DNA of 64,000 nt. Source: Falsiroseomonas selenitidurans. Lineage in GTDB: Bacteria > Pseudomonadota > Alphaproteobacteria > Acetobacterales > Acetobacteraceae. Under the pieces are notes generated by a model. It had not been told where the DNA came from, searched no databases, and saw nothing but the letters and a program-made list of their open reading frames with translations. Made by a program: the position numbers and the translations under genes. The first letter of the stretch is position 1, and each line of letters begins with the position of its first letter. Positions 53,015 to 60,898 of the stretch are shown here, piece by piece. The stretch covers positions 186,001 through 250,000 of the forward strand of contig NZ_JAAVNE010000001.1 in the NCBI RefSeq assembly GCF_012103215.1, read 5' to 3'.

Positions 53015-53043
53015 TTGATAGACGGCCGCGGCAAGGCCGTCAA
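53015..53043 (-). promoter_or_regulatory. Late promoter candidate of the virion operon
   Basis: On the minus strand TTGACG (53043-53038), a 17-base spacer and TATCAA (53020-53015) form a near-consensus sigma-70 promoter, just after the stop of the 153-residue gene. Transcription would begin near 53008 and meet the terminator 55 bases later. The spacer contains the palindrome GGCCGCGGC. Confidence 0.65.
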
Positions 53044-53058
53044 TATTTATTCCTATTT

Positions 53059-53520
53059 TTACTGATTATTTTCCTCGATCTGGCCGCCCAGCGCCTGAAA
53101 CAGCTGCCACGGCGTCCAGGCGGCCGGCGCGGCGGTGCCCAGCAGCGCCCGGCACAGCCCGACGCAGGTCAGCGGCACCAACACCGGCCAGCGCCGCGGC
53201 GCGGGCCCCATGGCAGGTCCCTCGGGCCGGAACGGCCCGAGTACCCGCAGCCCGGCCCGGCGATAGAAATCCGGCAGGTCGAAGCCCGCCTCCACCGGCA
53301 GCCGCGCCACCAGCAGCCGGCCCGACAGCGGCTCCACCACCGTCCAGCCGGCCTCGTCCGACAGTGCCGCGAAGCAGTGGCGGAAGCCGGGACGCAGCAG
53401 GTGCAGCCAAGGCTGGTCGGCGACGCCGCCGAAGGCGATCCACAGCGCCTGGCCCTGTTCCTCCGCCACGCGCCGCTGCGACAGCCGGCGGATGGACAGC
53501 GAGTCGATGGCGCCGGTCAT
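53059..53520 (-). CDS. Unknown protein encoded at the head of the cassette (153 aa)
   Basis: 153 residues; ATG overlaps the stop of the gene upstream (ATGA). The sequence has DSLSIRRLSQRRVAEEQG, GFRHCFAALSDEAGWTVVEPLSG and a hydrophobic C-terminal segment (VLVPLTCVGLCRALLG). I do not recognise the family. Its position between an SOS-box promoter and the late promoter suggests a regulatory or early role, and an antiterminator or late activator is one possibility. There is no direct evidence for this. Confidence 0.6.
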   Translation of the reverse strand: MTGAIDSLSIRRLSQRRVAEEQGQALWIAFGGVADQPWLHLLRPGFRHCFAALSDEAGWTVVEPLSGRLLVARLPVEAGFDLPDFYRRAGLRVLGPFRPEGPAMGPAPRRWPVLVPLTCVGLCRALLGTAAPAAWTPWQLFQALGGQIEENNQ

Positions 53521-53942
53521 GCCGCGCGCCCCCGGAACGCCACCACCTCGCCCAGCGACAGGCCGCGCGGCGGCCCGGCGACGATGCCCTTGCTGCGCAG
53601 CGGGAAGTCCAGCCGCTCCATCGCCTCCCGCCACAGCCGCCAGTCGCCGGCTTCCTGCGGCACGCGCGGGCTCGGCTGGTCCTGCCGCTCGCCCCAGATG
53701 CGCAGGATGCGGGCATGCGCCAGGTCGATCCGGCGCTGGCGGTACAGCCGGTCGAGGCACTTCACCACGTCATCCGGCTCGCAGGGGCGGGCGACGAGGC
53801 CGCGCCCGGCGCCGAGGCGCGCGCCATCGCGCCGCGCCACCAGCGCGGCCATGGTCCAGAGCCAGGCATCCTCGGCGCAGGCGAAGGGTTGCGCGCGATC
53901 CAGGCTGGCCAGGACGGGCGCGCGGCAGGGGGCAAGGGACAT
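53517..53942 (-). CDS. Unknown protein, first gene after the SOS box (141 aa)
   Basis: 141 residues with GGAAGGA before the ATG at 53942. Motifs include FACAEDAWLWTMAAL, RPCEPDDVVKCLDRLYRQRRI and HARILRIWGERQ, with many conserved-looking Arg, Cys and Trp residues and a helical core. No known domain was recognised. It is the promoter-proximal gene of the cassette, so it would be the first product made on induction; a DNA-binding or late-gene control role is plausible but unproven. Confidence 0.65.
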   Translation of the reverse strand: MSLAPCRAPVLASLDRAQPFACAEDAWLWTMAALVARRDGARLGAGRGLVARPCEPDDVVKCLDRLYRQRRIDLAHARILRIWGERQDQPSPRVPQEAGDWRLWREAMERLDFPLRSKGIVAGPPRGLSLGEVVAFRGRAA

Positions 53943-53970
53943 CAGCGGGGGGTCCTTCCACTCGGTTCCT

Positions 53971-53985
53971 GAACAAAACAGGAAC
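53971..53985 (-). promoter_or_regulatory. SOS (LexA) box GTTC-N7-GTTC
   Basis: On the minus strand GTTC, seven bases (CTGTTTT), GTTC: an exact match to the alphaproteobacterial LexA box. It lies at the predicted transcription start and 28 bases before the first cassette start codon. The same place also holds a perfect inverted repeat GTTCCTG-N7-CAGGAAC (53965-53985), which could be the site of the divergent S24 regulator. Confidence 0.7.
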
Positions 53986-53991
53986 AAAACC

Positions 53992-54020
53992 CTCTTACGC
54001 TGTTCCACTCACGGTTTCAA
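53992..54020 (-). promoter_or_regulatory. Promoter candidate driving the cassette
   Basis: On the minus strand TTGAAA (54020-54015), a 17-base spacer and TAAGAG (53997-53992). The -35 is good and the -10 modest. The SOS box begins seven bases after the -10, so LexA binding would block initiation. Confidence 0.5.
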
Positions 54021-54123
54021 GGATATCGTTCCTATTGCATCGCGACTCGAAACCTAGGATGTCCCACCCAGGCCGCGCCACCCTCCCCGCGCCGCGCGCC
54101 CCGAGACGAGGAATCCCTTGGCC

Positions 54124-54768
54124 ATGCGGCACGAGGACATCTGGCGGGCGATCGACGCGCTCGCCGCCGAGCACGGGCTCTCCGCCTCCGGCCTCGCCCG
54201 CCGGGCCGGGCTGGACGCCACCGCCTTCAACCCGTCCAAGCGCACGGGCGTGGATGGCCGCGCCCGCTGGCCCTCCACCGAGAGCGTCGCCAAGGTGCTG
54301 TCGGCCACCGGCACGGGGTTCGAGGCCTTCGCCTCCCTCGTCACCGGCGCCCCCGCGCTCTCCCGCGGCCGCAACGCCATCGCCCGGCGCATCCCGCTGA
54401 TCGGCCTGGCCCAGGCCGGCGGCGAGGGGTTCTTCGACGATGGCGGCTACCCGGTCGGCGGCGGCTGGGACGAGATCTCGGTGCCGGACGTGCCGGACCC
54501 GAACGCCTATGCGCTGGAGATCAGCGGCGACAGCATGGAGCCGGTGTTCCGCGACGGCGACGTCGTCATCGTCTCGCCCGGCGCCCCGGTCCGCCGCGGC
54601 GACCGCGTGGTGGTGCGCACCCGCCAGGGCGAGGTGATGGCCAAGGAATTGCTGCGCCAATCCGCCCGAAGGGTGGAGTTGGCCAGCCTGAACCCGGAAC
54701 ACCCGAACTACAGCTTCGACCTGGCCGAGCTCGCCTGGATGCACCGCATCATCTGGGCCACGCAGTAG
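54124..54768 (+). CDS. XRE-type regulator with S24 self-cleaving peptidase domain (CI/LexA-like)
   Basis: 214 residues from the ATG at 54124, ten bases after GAGGA. The N-terminal helix-turn-helix (about 4-65) is followed by an S24 domain. The cleavage site is Ala98-Gly99 in LAQAGGEGFF, the nucleophile S137 in SGDSMEP, and the general base K174 in EVMAKELL; the Ser-Lys spacing of 37 equals that of LexA. It would be destroyed by RecA-stimulated self-cleavage after DNA damage. Divergent from the cassette with 181 bases between starts, it is its likely repressor. Related proteins also occur outside prophages. Confidence 0.85.
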   Translation: MRHEDIWRAIDALAAEHGLSASGLARRAGLDATAFNPSKRTGVDGRARWPSTESVAKVLSATGTGFEAFASLVTGAPALSRGRNAIARRIPLIGLAQAGGEGFFDDGGYPVGGGWDEISVPDVPDPNAYALEISGDSMEPVFRDGDVVIVSPGAPVRRGDRVVVRTRQGEVMAKELLRQSARRVELASLNPEHPNYSFDLAELAWMHRIIWATQ

Positions 54769-54797
54769 CCAAACAGTAGCCGCGCGCCCAGGCCGGG

Positions 54798-55190
54798 TCA
54801 GTATTCCGCGTAGATCTCCAGGATGTTGTCCTCCGGGTCGCGGAAGAACAGCGTGCGGTGGCGCCAGGACGGAAGGTCCGTCGGTGCGCGCAGGATCGGC
54901 ACGCCCCTGGCCACCAGCGCCGCATGGCAGGTCTCGATCAGCGGCGGCGCCACCCGGAAGGCAAGCTGCACGGCGGCCGCGCCCGGCACCGCCGCGCCGT
55001 CGTCGCAGACGCTCCAGACGCCCCGCGGGCGCAGCGACAACAGTCCGGCGCCGATGCGGAAGCTGACCCAGCCGGGGCGGTCCTCCTCGACGGCAAAGCC
55101 CATCACGTCCCGATAGAAGGCCCGCGTCTCCGCCATCCGGCGGCACAGCAGCACGGTGTGGTCGAGGTTGCGGATGCCGCCGAGGCTCAC
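54798..55190 (-). CDS. VOC-family (glyoxalase/dioxygenase fold) protein
   Basis: 130 residues. The paired beta-alpha-beta-beta-beta halves show DHTVLLCRRMAETRAFYRDVMGF at the start and FFRDPEDNILEIYAEY at the end, with metal ligands likely in H11 and the final E. Such proteins include glyoxalase I, fosfomycin resistance proteins and extradiol dioxygenases; substrate is unknown. It starts four bases after the MprF stop and is the last gene of the LysRS-MprF-VOC operon. Confidence 0.85.
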   Translation of the reverse strand: MSLGGIRNLDHTVLLCRRMAETRAFYRDVMGFAVEEDRPGWVSFRIGAGLLSLRPRGVWSVCDDGAAVPGAAAVQLAFRVAPPLIETCHAALVARGVPILRAPTDLPSWRHRTLFFRDPEDNILEIYAEY

Positions 55191-55194
55191 GCCC

Positions 55195-57132
55195 TCATCG
55201 CCCCGGCAGCAGGGGTGCCAGCGTCGCCAAATCCTTCTCCGCCCGGCAGGCCAGGAAGCGCAGCCCGTCGCCCGGCGCCGGCGCGCCGATCGGAAAGGCG
55301 GTCAGCCCGATATCGCCATACACCCGCAGCAGCTCCGGCCCGACGCGCCAGAAGGCCGGATCCACCCCGGCCCGCTCGCAGATGTCGCGGAAGCGCCAGA
55401 TGGCGGAGATGCGGTCCCGCTCCTCTCCGGCCGGGTCGCCCAGCGCCATCCAGATGCCGTTGCGCCGCACGAAGGCGAAGCCGGCCCGCCCGCCATCGCC
55501 GAAGATGGCGCCATCCGCCAGTTCCGGCGCCTCCGCCCCCAGCGCCTTCAGCCGCGCCCGCACCTCCGGCCCCCATTCCTCCGGCCGCAGCCGCGCCGGG
55601 CGCAGCAGCCGCGCCATGGCGACCAGCAGCAGCACCCCGGCCAGGCCGACCGAAAACCGCAGGCTGTCCGGCGCCAGGGAGGAGGCAACCACGCCCCACC
55701 AGCTGTCCCCCGCCACCTTCCCGCCATAGGAGACCAGCGCCAGCATCAGCGCGCAAAGCCCGACGACGACCAGCGGCAGCAGCGTGGTGCCGGCCAGCGG
55801 CTCCGTCATCAGCCGCGCGGTGCGGTAGAAGGCCCGGCGCATGGCCGCCAGCAGCCCCGCCACCAGCAGGAAGGCGCCCCACAGCCACCAGCCATCGGCC
55901 CGCAGCCAGCAGATCAGCGCCCCGGTCAGCAGCAGCGCCAGCGCCATCGCCCAGGCCAGCGTCAGCCGCCGCAGCAGCCCGTAGCCCATCACCAGCAGCA
56001 GCGACCCGATGATCGAGGCCGCGAAATGGGACGCCACCGCCGCCTCATACCCCGCCCAGGCGGCCACCGCCGTGTCGCGCGCCGGCAAGGCGCCGACGAA
56101 GATCAGCAGCGCCCCGCCGAGACCCACCAGGCCGGCGATCGCCGGCACTTCCAGCGCATCCGCCACCCGCTGTTCGGCCGCGAAGCGCACCAGCGCCTGC
56201 CGGCGCTGCGCCACCTCGAAGCCGGCGAACAGGATGCCCGCCAGGAACAGCGGCACGATGTAGTAGTACAGGCGGAACAGCAGCAGCGCCCCCACCACCT
56301 GCGCCGGCGTCAGCCAGGGCTGCAGCCCGATCAGGATGGCGCTGTCGAACACGCCGATGCCGCCCGGCAGGCTGGCGGCGATCCCGGCGGTATAGGCGGC
56401 GACATAGATGCCCAGGAAGCGCAGGAAGGTCAGGCCCTCGGCTTCCGGCAGCAGGGCGTAGAAGATCATCGCCGTCACCGCCACGTCCACGCTGGCCAGC
56501 GCCGTCTGCGCCAGCGCCATGCGGAAGCCGGGCAAATCGATCCGGTAGCCGAAGAGGGTCACATGCGACCGCAGCCGGGACATGGTGACATAGGCGATCA
56601 CCGCCGCCCACATCAGCAGGCCGATCCCGTTCATCACCCAGTGCGGCACATGATGGCCGAGGCCCGGCACCACCTCCGGCTCGATCACCAGCACCAGCCC
56701 GCCAAGGGCGAAGCCGCCCAGGCCGAAGGTCAGGCTGGTGAAGGCCACCACCTTGGCGATGGCCAGCGGCGGCAGCCCCCAGGCGGCATAGAAGCGGTAG
56801 CGCACCGCGGCGCCGGACACCGCGGCGAAGCCCAGATTATGCGCCAGCGTATAGGCGCAGAAGGAGGCCAGCGAGGTCCGCGTGTAGCTGACCGGGTAGC
56901 CGGCATAGACGCTGCCCAGCCGGTCGTAGATGGTCAGCACCGCGTAGGCCAGCAGGGTCCAGCCCACCGCGATCCACAGCGTCAGCGGCGGAATCGCTGC
57001 CAGGGATTCGCGGATATCCGCCACCGAGAGGCTGCGGAATTCCTTCTGCACCACCCAGATGGCAGTCGCCAGCAGCAGCAGGCCGAACACCGGCATGCCA
57101 TGCCGTCGGACCAGGCCCAGCAGCCGCTTCAT
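55195..57132 (-). CDS. MprF-like membrane protein (phosphatidylglycerol flippase/synthase) lacking most of the synthase domain
   Basis: 645 residues. The first about 507 residues form some 14 hydrophobic segments with motifs of MprF flippase (YDRLGSVYAGYPVSY, HNLGFAAVSGAAVRYRFY, SLPGGIGVFDS). Only 138 residues follow, covering the first part of the DUF2156 domain (FVRRNGIWMALGDPAG, IWRFRDICERAG, FWRVGPELLRVYGDIGLT). Full MprF has a soluble domain of about 300 or more residues with the catalytic aminoacyl-transfer region; here the protein stops before it and the next gene starts at once. It probably flips lipids or acts with a separate synthase. Confidence 0.82.
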   Translation of the reverse strand: MKRLLGLVRRHGMPVFGLLLLATAIWVVQKEFRSLSVADIRESLAAIPPLTLWIAVGWTLLAYAVLTIYDRLGSVYAGYPVSYTRTSLASFCAYTLAHNLGFAAVSGAAVRYRFYAAWGLPPLAIAKVVAFTSLTFGLGGFALGGLVLVIEPEVVPGLGHHVPHWVMNGIGLLMWAAVIAYVTMSRLRSHVTLFGYRIDLPGFRMALAQTALASVDVAVTAMIFYALLPEAEGLTFLRFLGIYVAAYTAGIAASLPGGIGVFDSAILIGLQPWLTPAQVVGALLLFRLYYYIVPLFLAGILFAGFEVAQRRQALVRFAAEQRVADALEVPAIAGLVGLGGALLIFVGALPARDTAVAAWAGYEAAVASHFAASIIGSLLLVMGYGLLRRLTLAWAMALALLLTGALICWLRADGWWLWGAFLLVAGLLAAMRRAFYRTARLMTEPLAGTTLLPLVVVGLCALMLALVSYGGKVAGDSWWGVVASSLAPDSLRFSVGLAGVLLLVAMARLLRPARLRPEEWGPEVRARLKALGAEAPELADGAIFGDGGRAGFAFVRRNGIWMALGDPAGEERDRISAIWRFRDICERAGVDPAFWRVGPELLRVYGDIGLTAFPIGAPAPGDGLRFLACRAEKDLATLAPLLPGR

Positions 57133-57142
57133 CGGCCGGCGC

Positions 57143-58762
57143 TCACGCCGCCGCGGCGCCGGGCTCCGGGCGCTCCAGCGCCGTCTCGATCAGCCCGATG
57201 GTGCCGGCGATGCCGTACAGCGCGACGAAGCCGCCGAAGCGTGGGCCTTCCGGCTGGCCCAGCAGCACCTGATACAGCGCGTTGAACCAGGCGCGGGAGA
57301 CGCCGGGCCGGCCGTCCTTCGTCATCTCGATGAAGGGCTCGCGCCGCCCGGCATCATAGACCAGGTCCTGGATCGCCCGGGCCTGCTCGTCCGGCGGCAG
57401 CGCCTCCAGCTCCGGCTGCGCGGCGCGGAGCGCGGCGGCCAGGGCTTCGAAGGCCGGGCGCTCGGCCGCCGTCGCGGCGCGGTGCTGCTTGGTCGGCGCC
57501 ACGCGGTCCCGGTAATAGGCCACGGCGTGTTCCACCAGGCGGGCCAACAGCGGGTGGGTCTCGCCGCTGGCCTCCGGGGCATAGCGGCGGAGAAAACCCC
57601 ACAGCATCTCCGGCGCATCGGCGTTGATCACGCTGGCCAGGTTCATCAGCATGGTGAAGGAAACCGGCGTGCCGGGATCATTCGTCGGCCCGCCCAGGAT
57701 GTGCCAGGCCGGGTTGTCCGGCCCCGGCGCCGCGCGCAGCCGGTCCAGGTTCTGGCCGTATTCATCGACGGCGCGCGGAATCACGTCGAAATGCAGCCGC
57801 TTGGCCCGCCCCGGCTGGTTGTACATGAACTGCGCCAGCGATTCCGGCGGGGCATAGTGCAGCCATTCGTCGATGGTCAGCCCGTTGCCCTTGGACTTGC
57901 TGATCTTGCCGCCATCCTCGTCCAGGAACAGCTCATAGGTGAAGCCGATCGGCGGCTGCCCGCCCAGCACCTTGCAGATGGCGCCCGAGAGCTTGACGCT
58001 GTCGATCAAGTCCTTGCCGGACATCTCGTAATCCACGCCGAGGGCAAACCAGCGCAGCGCCCAGTCGGCCTTCCACTGCGCCTTGCAATGCCCGCCGGTG
58101 ATGCGGGTGCCGTGGCGTTCCCCGGTCTCGGGATCGACCCAGACCAGCAGGTCCTCCGCCGGCCGCACCTCTTCCATCGGCACCTGCATCACCACGCCGG
58201 TCTTCGGGTGGATCGGCAGGAAGGGGGAATAGGTGGCGCGGCGTTCCGGGCCGAGCGTCGGCAGGATCACCGCCCGCACCTCCTCATGCCGTTCCGCCAT
58301 GCGCAGCAGCGCCGCATCGAATCGCCCCGAACGATAGTAGTCGGAGGATGAGGCGAATTCGTAGTCGAAGCCGAAACGGTCCAGGAAGGCGCGCAGCCGG
58401 GCGTTGTTGTGGTGCCCGAAGCTCTCATGCGTGCCGAAGGGGTCCGGGATGGCGGTGACCGGCCGGCCCAGATGCTGCGCCAGCATCGCCCTGTTCGGCA
58501 CATTGTCCGGCACCTTGCGCAGCCCGTCCATGTCGTCGCTGAAGGCCACCAGGCGGGTGTCCAGCCCGGTCAGCTTCTCGAAGGCGCGGCGCACCCAGGT
58601 GGTGCGCGCCACCTCCCCGAAGGTGCCGATATGCGGCAGGCCGGAGGGGCCGTAGCCGGTCTCGAACAGCGCCTGGGTCTTGCCCGCGGCTTTCACCCGC
58701 GCCTCGACCTTGCGCGCTTCCTCGAAGGGCCAGGCCTTGGCGGCGGCGAAATCGGCGGACAT
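57143..58762 (-). CDS. lysS: Lysyl-tRNA synthetase, class I
   Basis: 539 residues from [11 protein letters not shown]. The class I signatures are HIGT (44-47, the HIGH motif) and KISKSKG (286-292, the KMSKS motif), with [20 protein letters not shown] at the active site and the alpha-helix cage domain at the C terminus. It charges tRNA-Lys with lysine. Class I LysRS replaces the class II enzyme in many alphaproteobacteria. The MprF-like gene starts 10 bases after its stop, which is notable because MprF uses Lys-tRNA as substrate. Confidence 0.93.
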   Translation of the reverse strand: MSADFAAAKAWPFEEARKVEARVKAAGKTQALFETGYGPSGLPHIGTFGEVARTTWVRRAFEKLTGLDTRLVAFSDDMDGLRKVPDNVPNRAMLAQHLGRPVTAIPDPFGTHESFGHHNNARLRAFLDRFGFDYEFASSSDYYRSGRFDAALLRMAERHEEVRAVILPTLGPERRATYSPFLPIHPKTGVVMQVPMEEVRPAEDLLVWVDPETGERHGTRITGGHCKAQWKADWALRWFALGVDYEMSGKDLIDSVKLSGAICKVLGGQPPIGFTYELFLDEDGGKISKSKGNGLTIDEWLHYAPPESLAQFMYNQPGRAKRLHFDVIPRAVDEYGQNLDRLRAAPGPDNPAWHILGGPTNDPGTPVSFTMLMNLASVINADAPEMLWGFLRRYAPEASGETHPLLARLVEHAVAYYRDRVAPTKQHRAATAAERPAFEALAAALRAAQPELEALPPDEQARAIQDLVYDAGRREPFIEMTKDGRPGVSRAWFNALYQVLLGQPEGPRFGGFVALYGIAGTIGLIETALERPEPGAAAA

Positions 58763-58938
58763 GGCGGATCGGCACCTCATGCAGGTCGCGGTCGGGCCTT
58801 ATAGGTGGGCCACGCGATCCAGGCGAGGCCGCAGCTTGCGCCGGCACCCTTCTGCGGCGCCAGCCTGCCGCGGCGATGGTTATTGTTTCGCTAACCAATG
58901 CCCGGCATACCGGACCGATCACGAACCGGGGAACACCC

Positions 58939-59661
58939 ATGCCCGTCTGCGCCTGCTGCCCGCCTACCCGGCCCGCCGGCCGCCGCGCGCTGCTTGCCGG
59001 CCTGGCCTGCATCGGCCTCACCGCCGCCCTGCCCCCAGGCGCGCGCGCGGCCAGCGGCCTGCCGCCGACCACGCTGAACCCGGACCAGGCGCTGGCCCGG
59101 CTGATGGAGGGCAATCGCCGCTTCCTGGCCGCCGCCCCGCCGACCGGCCCGGGCAATCTGGAACGCCGCGCCGTCCTCGCCACCGGCCAGGCGCCCTTCG
59201 CCGCCGTGCTCGGCTGCGCCGACAGCCGCGCCGCGCCGGAGACGTTGTTCCAGGCCGGTCTCGGCGACCTCTTCGTCGCCCGCAACGCCGGCAATCTGGC
59301 GGATGTCGGGGCCATCGGCAGCCTCGAATACGCCGTGGCCAATCTCGGCGTGCCGCTGATCATGGTGCTGGGGCATGAGCATTGCGGCGCCGCCGGGGCC
59401 GCGGTCGCCATGGCGCAGCAGAACCTGGCGCTGCCGGCGCATCTGCGCGACATGCTGTTGCCCATGCTGCCCGCCGCCCTCGCCGCCCTGCGCGGCGGCG
59501 GCGATGCGGTGGAGGGCACGGTGCGCACCAATGTGGCGCTGAACGTCGCCCGGCTGCTGACCGAGAGCCCGGTGCTGGCCGGCGCCGCCTCGGCCGGGCG
59601 GCTGAAGGTGGTCGGCGCCTATTATGACCTGGACACGCAGCAGGTCGCCCTCATCCCGTGA
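58939..59661 (+). CDS. Exported beta-carbonic anhydrase
   Basis: 240 residues. A twin-arginine-like signal ([27 protein letters not shown]) precedes the enzyme. Zinc ligands and the active-site pair are in CADSR (C93, D95, R97) and GHEHCGA (H146, C149). It converts CO2 and bicarbonate, here probably in the periplasm. The gene is monocistronic-looking, 176 bases from the divergent LysRS gene. Export of a beta-class enzyme is less common than cytoplasmic location, but the signal is clear. Confidence 0.88.
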   Translation: MPVCACCPPTRPAGRRALLAGLACIGLTAALPPGARAASGLPPTTLNPDQALARLMEGNRRFLAAAPPTGPGNLERRAVLATGQAPFAAVLGCADSRAAPETLFQAGLGDLFVARNAGNLADVGAIGSLEYAVANLGVPLIMVLGHEHCGAAGAAVAMAQQNLALPAHLRDMLLPMLPAALAALRGGGDAVEGTVRTNVALNVARLLTESPVLAGAASAGRLKVVGAYYDLDTQQVALIP

Positions 59662-59725
59662 TTGGCGGCCCGCCCGCCTTGCGCTAAGCCACCCGCCTGG
59701 ATTTCCTGGACAGGAGCAGCGTGCG

Positions 59726-60736
59726 ATGCGTGTGGGTGTGATCGGCGCCACCGGGGCGGTGGGGCGGGAGCTGGTGGAGGTCCTCGGGCGGCGTCGCTTC
59801 CCGGTGACGAAACTCCGCCTCTTCGCCTCCGGCCGCAGTGCCGGCACGCGGGTCGAAACGCCCTTCGGCCCGGTGGTGATCGAGGAATTCAGCCAGGACC
59901 GCGCCCGCGACCTGGACCTCGCCTTGCTCGCCGTCTCCGGCGACTTCGCCAAGGCGCATGCGCCGGGCCTGGTCGCCGCCGGCGTCACCGTGGTGGACAA
60001 TTCCTCCGCCTTCCGGCTGGAAGACGCCGTGCCGCTGGTGGTGCCGGAGGTGAATGCCGCCGCGCTGGGCGAGGCGAAGCTGATCGCCAACCCGAACTGC
60101 ACCACGGCCATCCTGGTGGTGGCGCTGGCGCCGCTGCACGCCGCCTTCGGCCTGAAGCGCGTCATCGTCTCCACCTACCAGGCGGCGTCGGGCGCCGGCG
60201 CCGAGGGCATGACGGAGCTGGAGCGGGAGACGCGGCGCGTGCTGGTGGAAGGCGAGCCCGCCCGCAACGAGGTCTTCGCCCATCCGCTGGCCTTCAACGT
60301 CATCCCGCACATCGATACCTTCCAGCCCAACGCCTACACGCGGGAGGAGATGAAGGTGACATGGGAGACCCGGAAGATCATGGGCCTGCCCGATCTCCCC
60401 ATCTCCTGCACCGCGGTGCGCATCCCGACCATGCGCGTGCATGCGGAAAGCGTGACGATCGAGACGCTGCGCCCGGTGACGGCGGAAGCCGCCCGCGCCG
60501 TGCTGCGGGCGGCGGCGGGCGTCCGGGTGGTGGATGAGCCGGCACGGAACCTCTACCCCATGCCGCTGACCGCGACCGGCCAGGACGATGTCGAGGCCGG
60601 GCGCATCCGCGCCAACCCGGTCTTCGGCGACCACGGGCTCGACCTGTTCCTCTGCGGCGACCAGTTGCTCAAGGGCGCCGCGCTGAACGCCGTGCAGATC
60701 GCGGAACGCCTGCCGGCCCTGCAAGTCCCGGCCTGA
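59726..60736 (+). CDS. asd: Aspartate-semialdehyde dehydrogenase
   Basis: 336 residues; AGGAG lies ten bases before the ATG. The N-terminal [14 protein letters not shown] binds NADP, the catalytic Cys is in NPNCTT, and [14 protein letters not shown] and FNVIPHID are family motifs. It reduces aspartyl phosphate to aspartate semialdehyde on the way to lysine, threonine, methionine and diaminopimelate. The gene is complete and usual in length; it ends with a GC-rich hairpin. Confidence 0.93.
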   Translation: MRVGVIGATGAVGRELVEVLGRRRFPVTKLRLFASGRSAGTRVETPFGPVVIEEFSQDRARDLDLALLAVSGDFAKAHAPGLVAAGVTVVDNSSAFRLEDAVPLVVPEVNAAALGEAKLIANPNCTTAILVVALAPLHAAFGLKRVIVSTYQAASGAGAEGMTELERETRRVLVEGEPARNEVFAHPLAFNVIPHIDTFQPNAYTREEMKVTWETRKIMGLPDLPISCTAVRIPTMRVHAESVTIETLRPVTAEAARAVLRAAAGVRVVDEPARNLYPMPLTATGQDDVEAGRIRANPVFGDHGLDLFLCGDQLLKGAALNAVQIAERLPALQVPA

Positions 60737-60760
60737 TCCAGGCGCAGCCTTTCGCCCGAC

Positions 60761-60808
60761 GGGGGGAGAGGTGGGGGGCGCGGCCAGGCCGCCGCACCCC
60801 TCCCCCCG
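60761..60808. terminator. GC-rich hairpin after asd
   Basis: A G-rich arm (GGGGGGAG, GGTGGGGGGC from 60761) pairs with a C-rich arm (CACCCCTCCCCCC up to 60807) around a GGCC-rich loop, 25 bases after the asd stop. It resembles the dispersed elements at 7984 and 49296 and probably ends the asd transcript. Confidence 0.5.
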
Positions 60809-60898
60809 CCGGCCTCGGCGCCCCCACCGGACGGTAATTCGCATCTCCCAGCCCTTTTCCCTCTTTGTTCCCTGGCCGGCGCCCGCCACATTGGCGGC

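Larger units (their letters stand above)
41126..54768. mobile_element. Podovirus-like virion cassette with divergent S24 regulator (prophage remnant or GTA-like)
   Basis: All genes from 53942 down to 41126, except one, lie on the minus strand and encode a T7-like virion, DNA packaging and lysis set. Several joints overlap by ATGA. Upstream and divergent lies a self-cleaving S24 regulator. No integrase, attachment repeat, replication gene or tRNA target was found, and base composition matches the chromosome. The cassette contains head, tail, packaging and lysis functions in about 12.8 kb. Confidence 0.75.

Noticed and set aside
41126..54768. Tailocin-like killing particle
   Set aside because: Capsid, portal, scaffold and terminase genes are present, so DNA-filled heads rather than headless tails are expected.
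55190..55195. Frameshift explaining the short MprF
   Set aside because: The downstream 390 bases encode an intact VOC protein on the same strand, and no MprF catalytic motif appears in any frame there.
60838..60898. SOS box upstream of the DinG-type helicase
   Set aside because: One GTTC is present, but the base pattern seven bases later is GGCG, so the motif is not complete.
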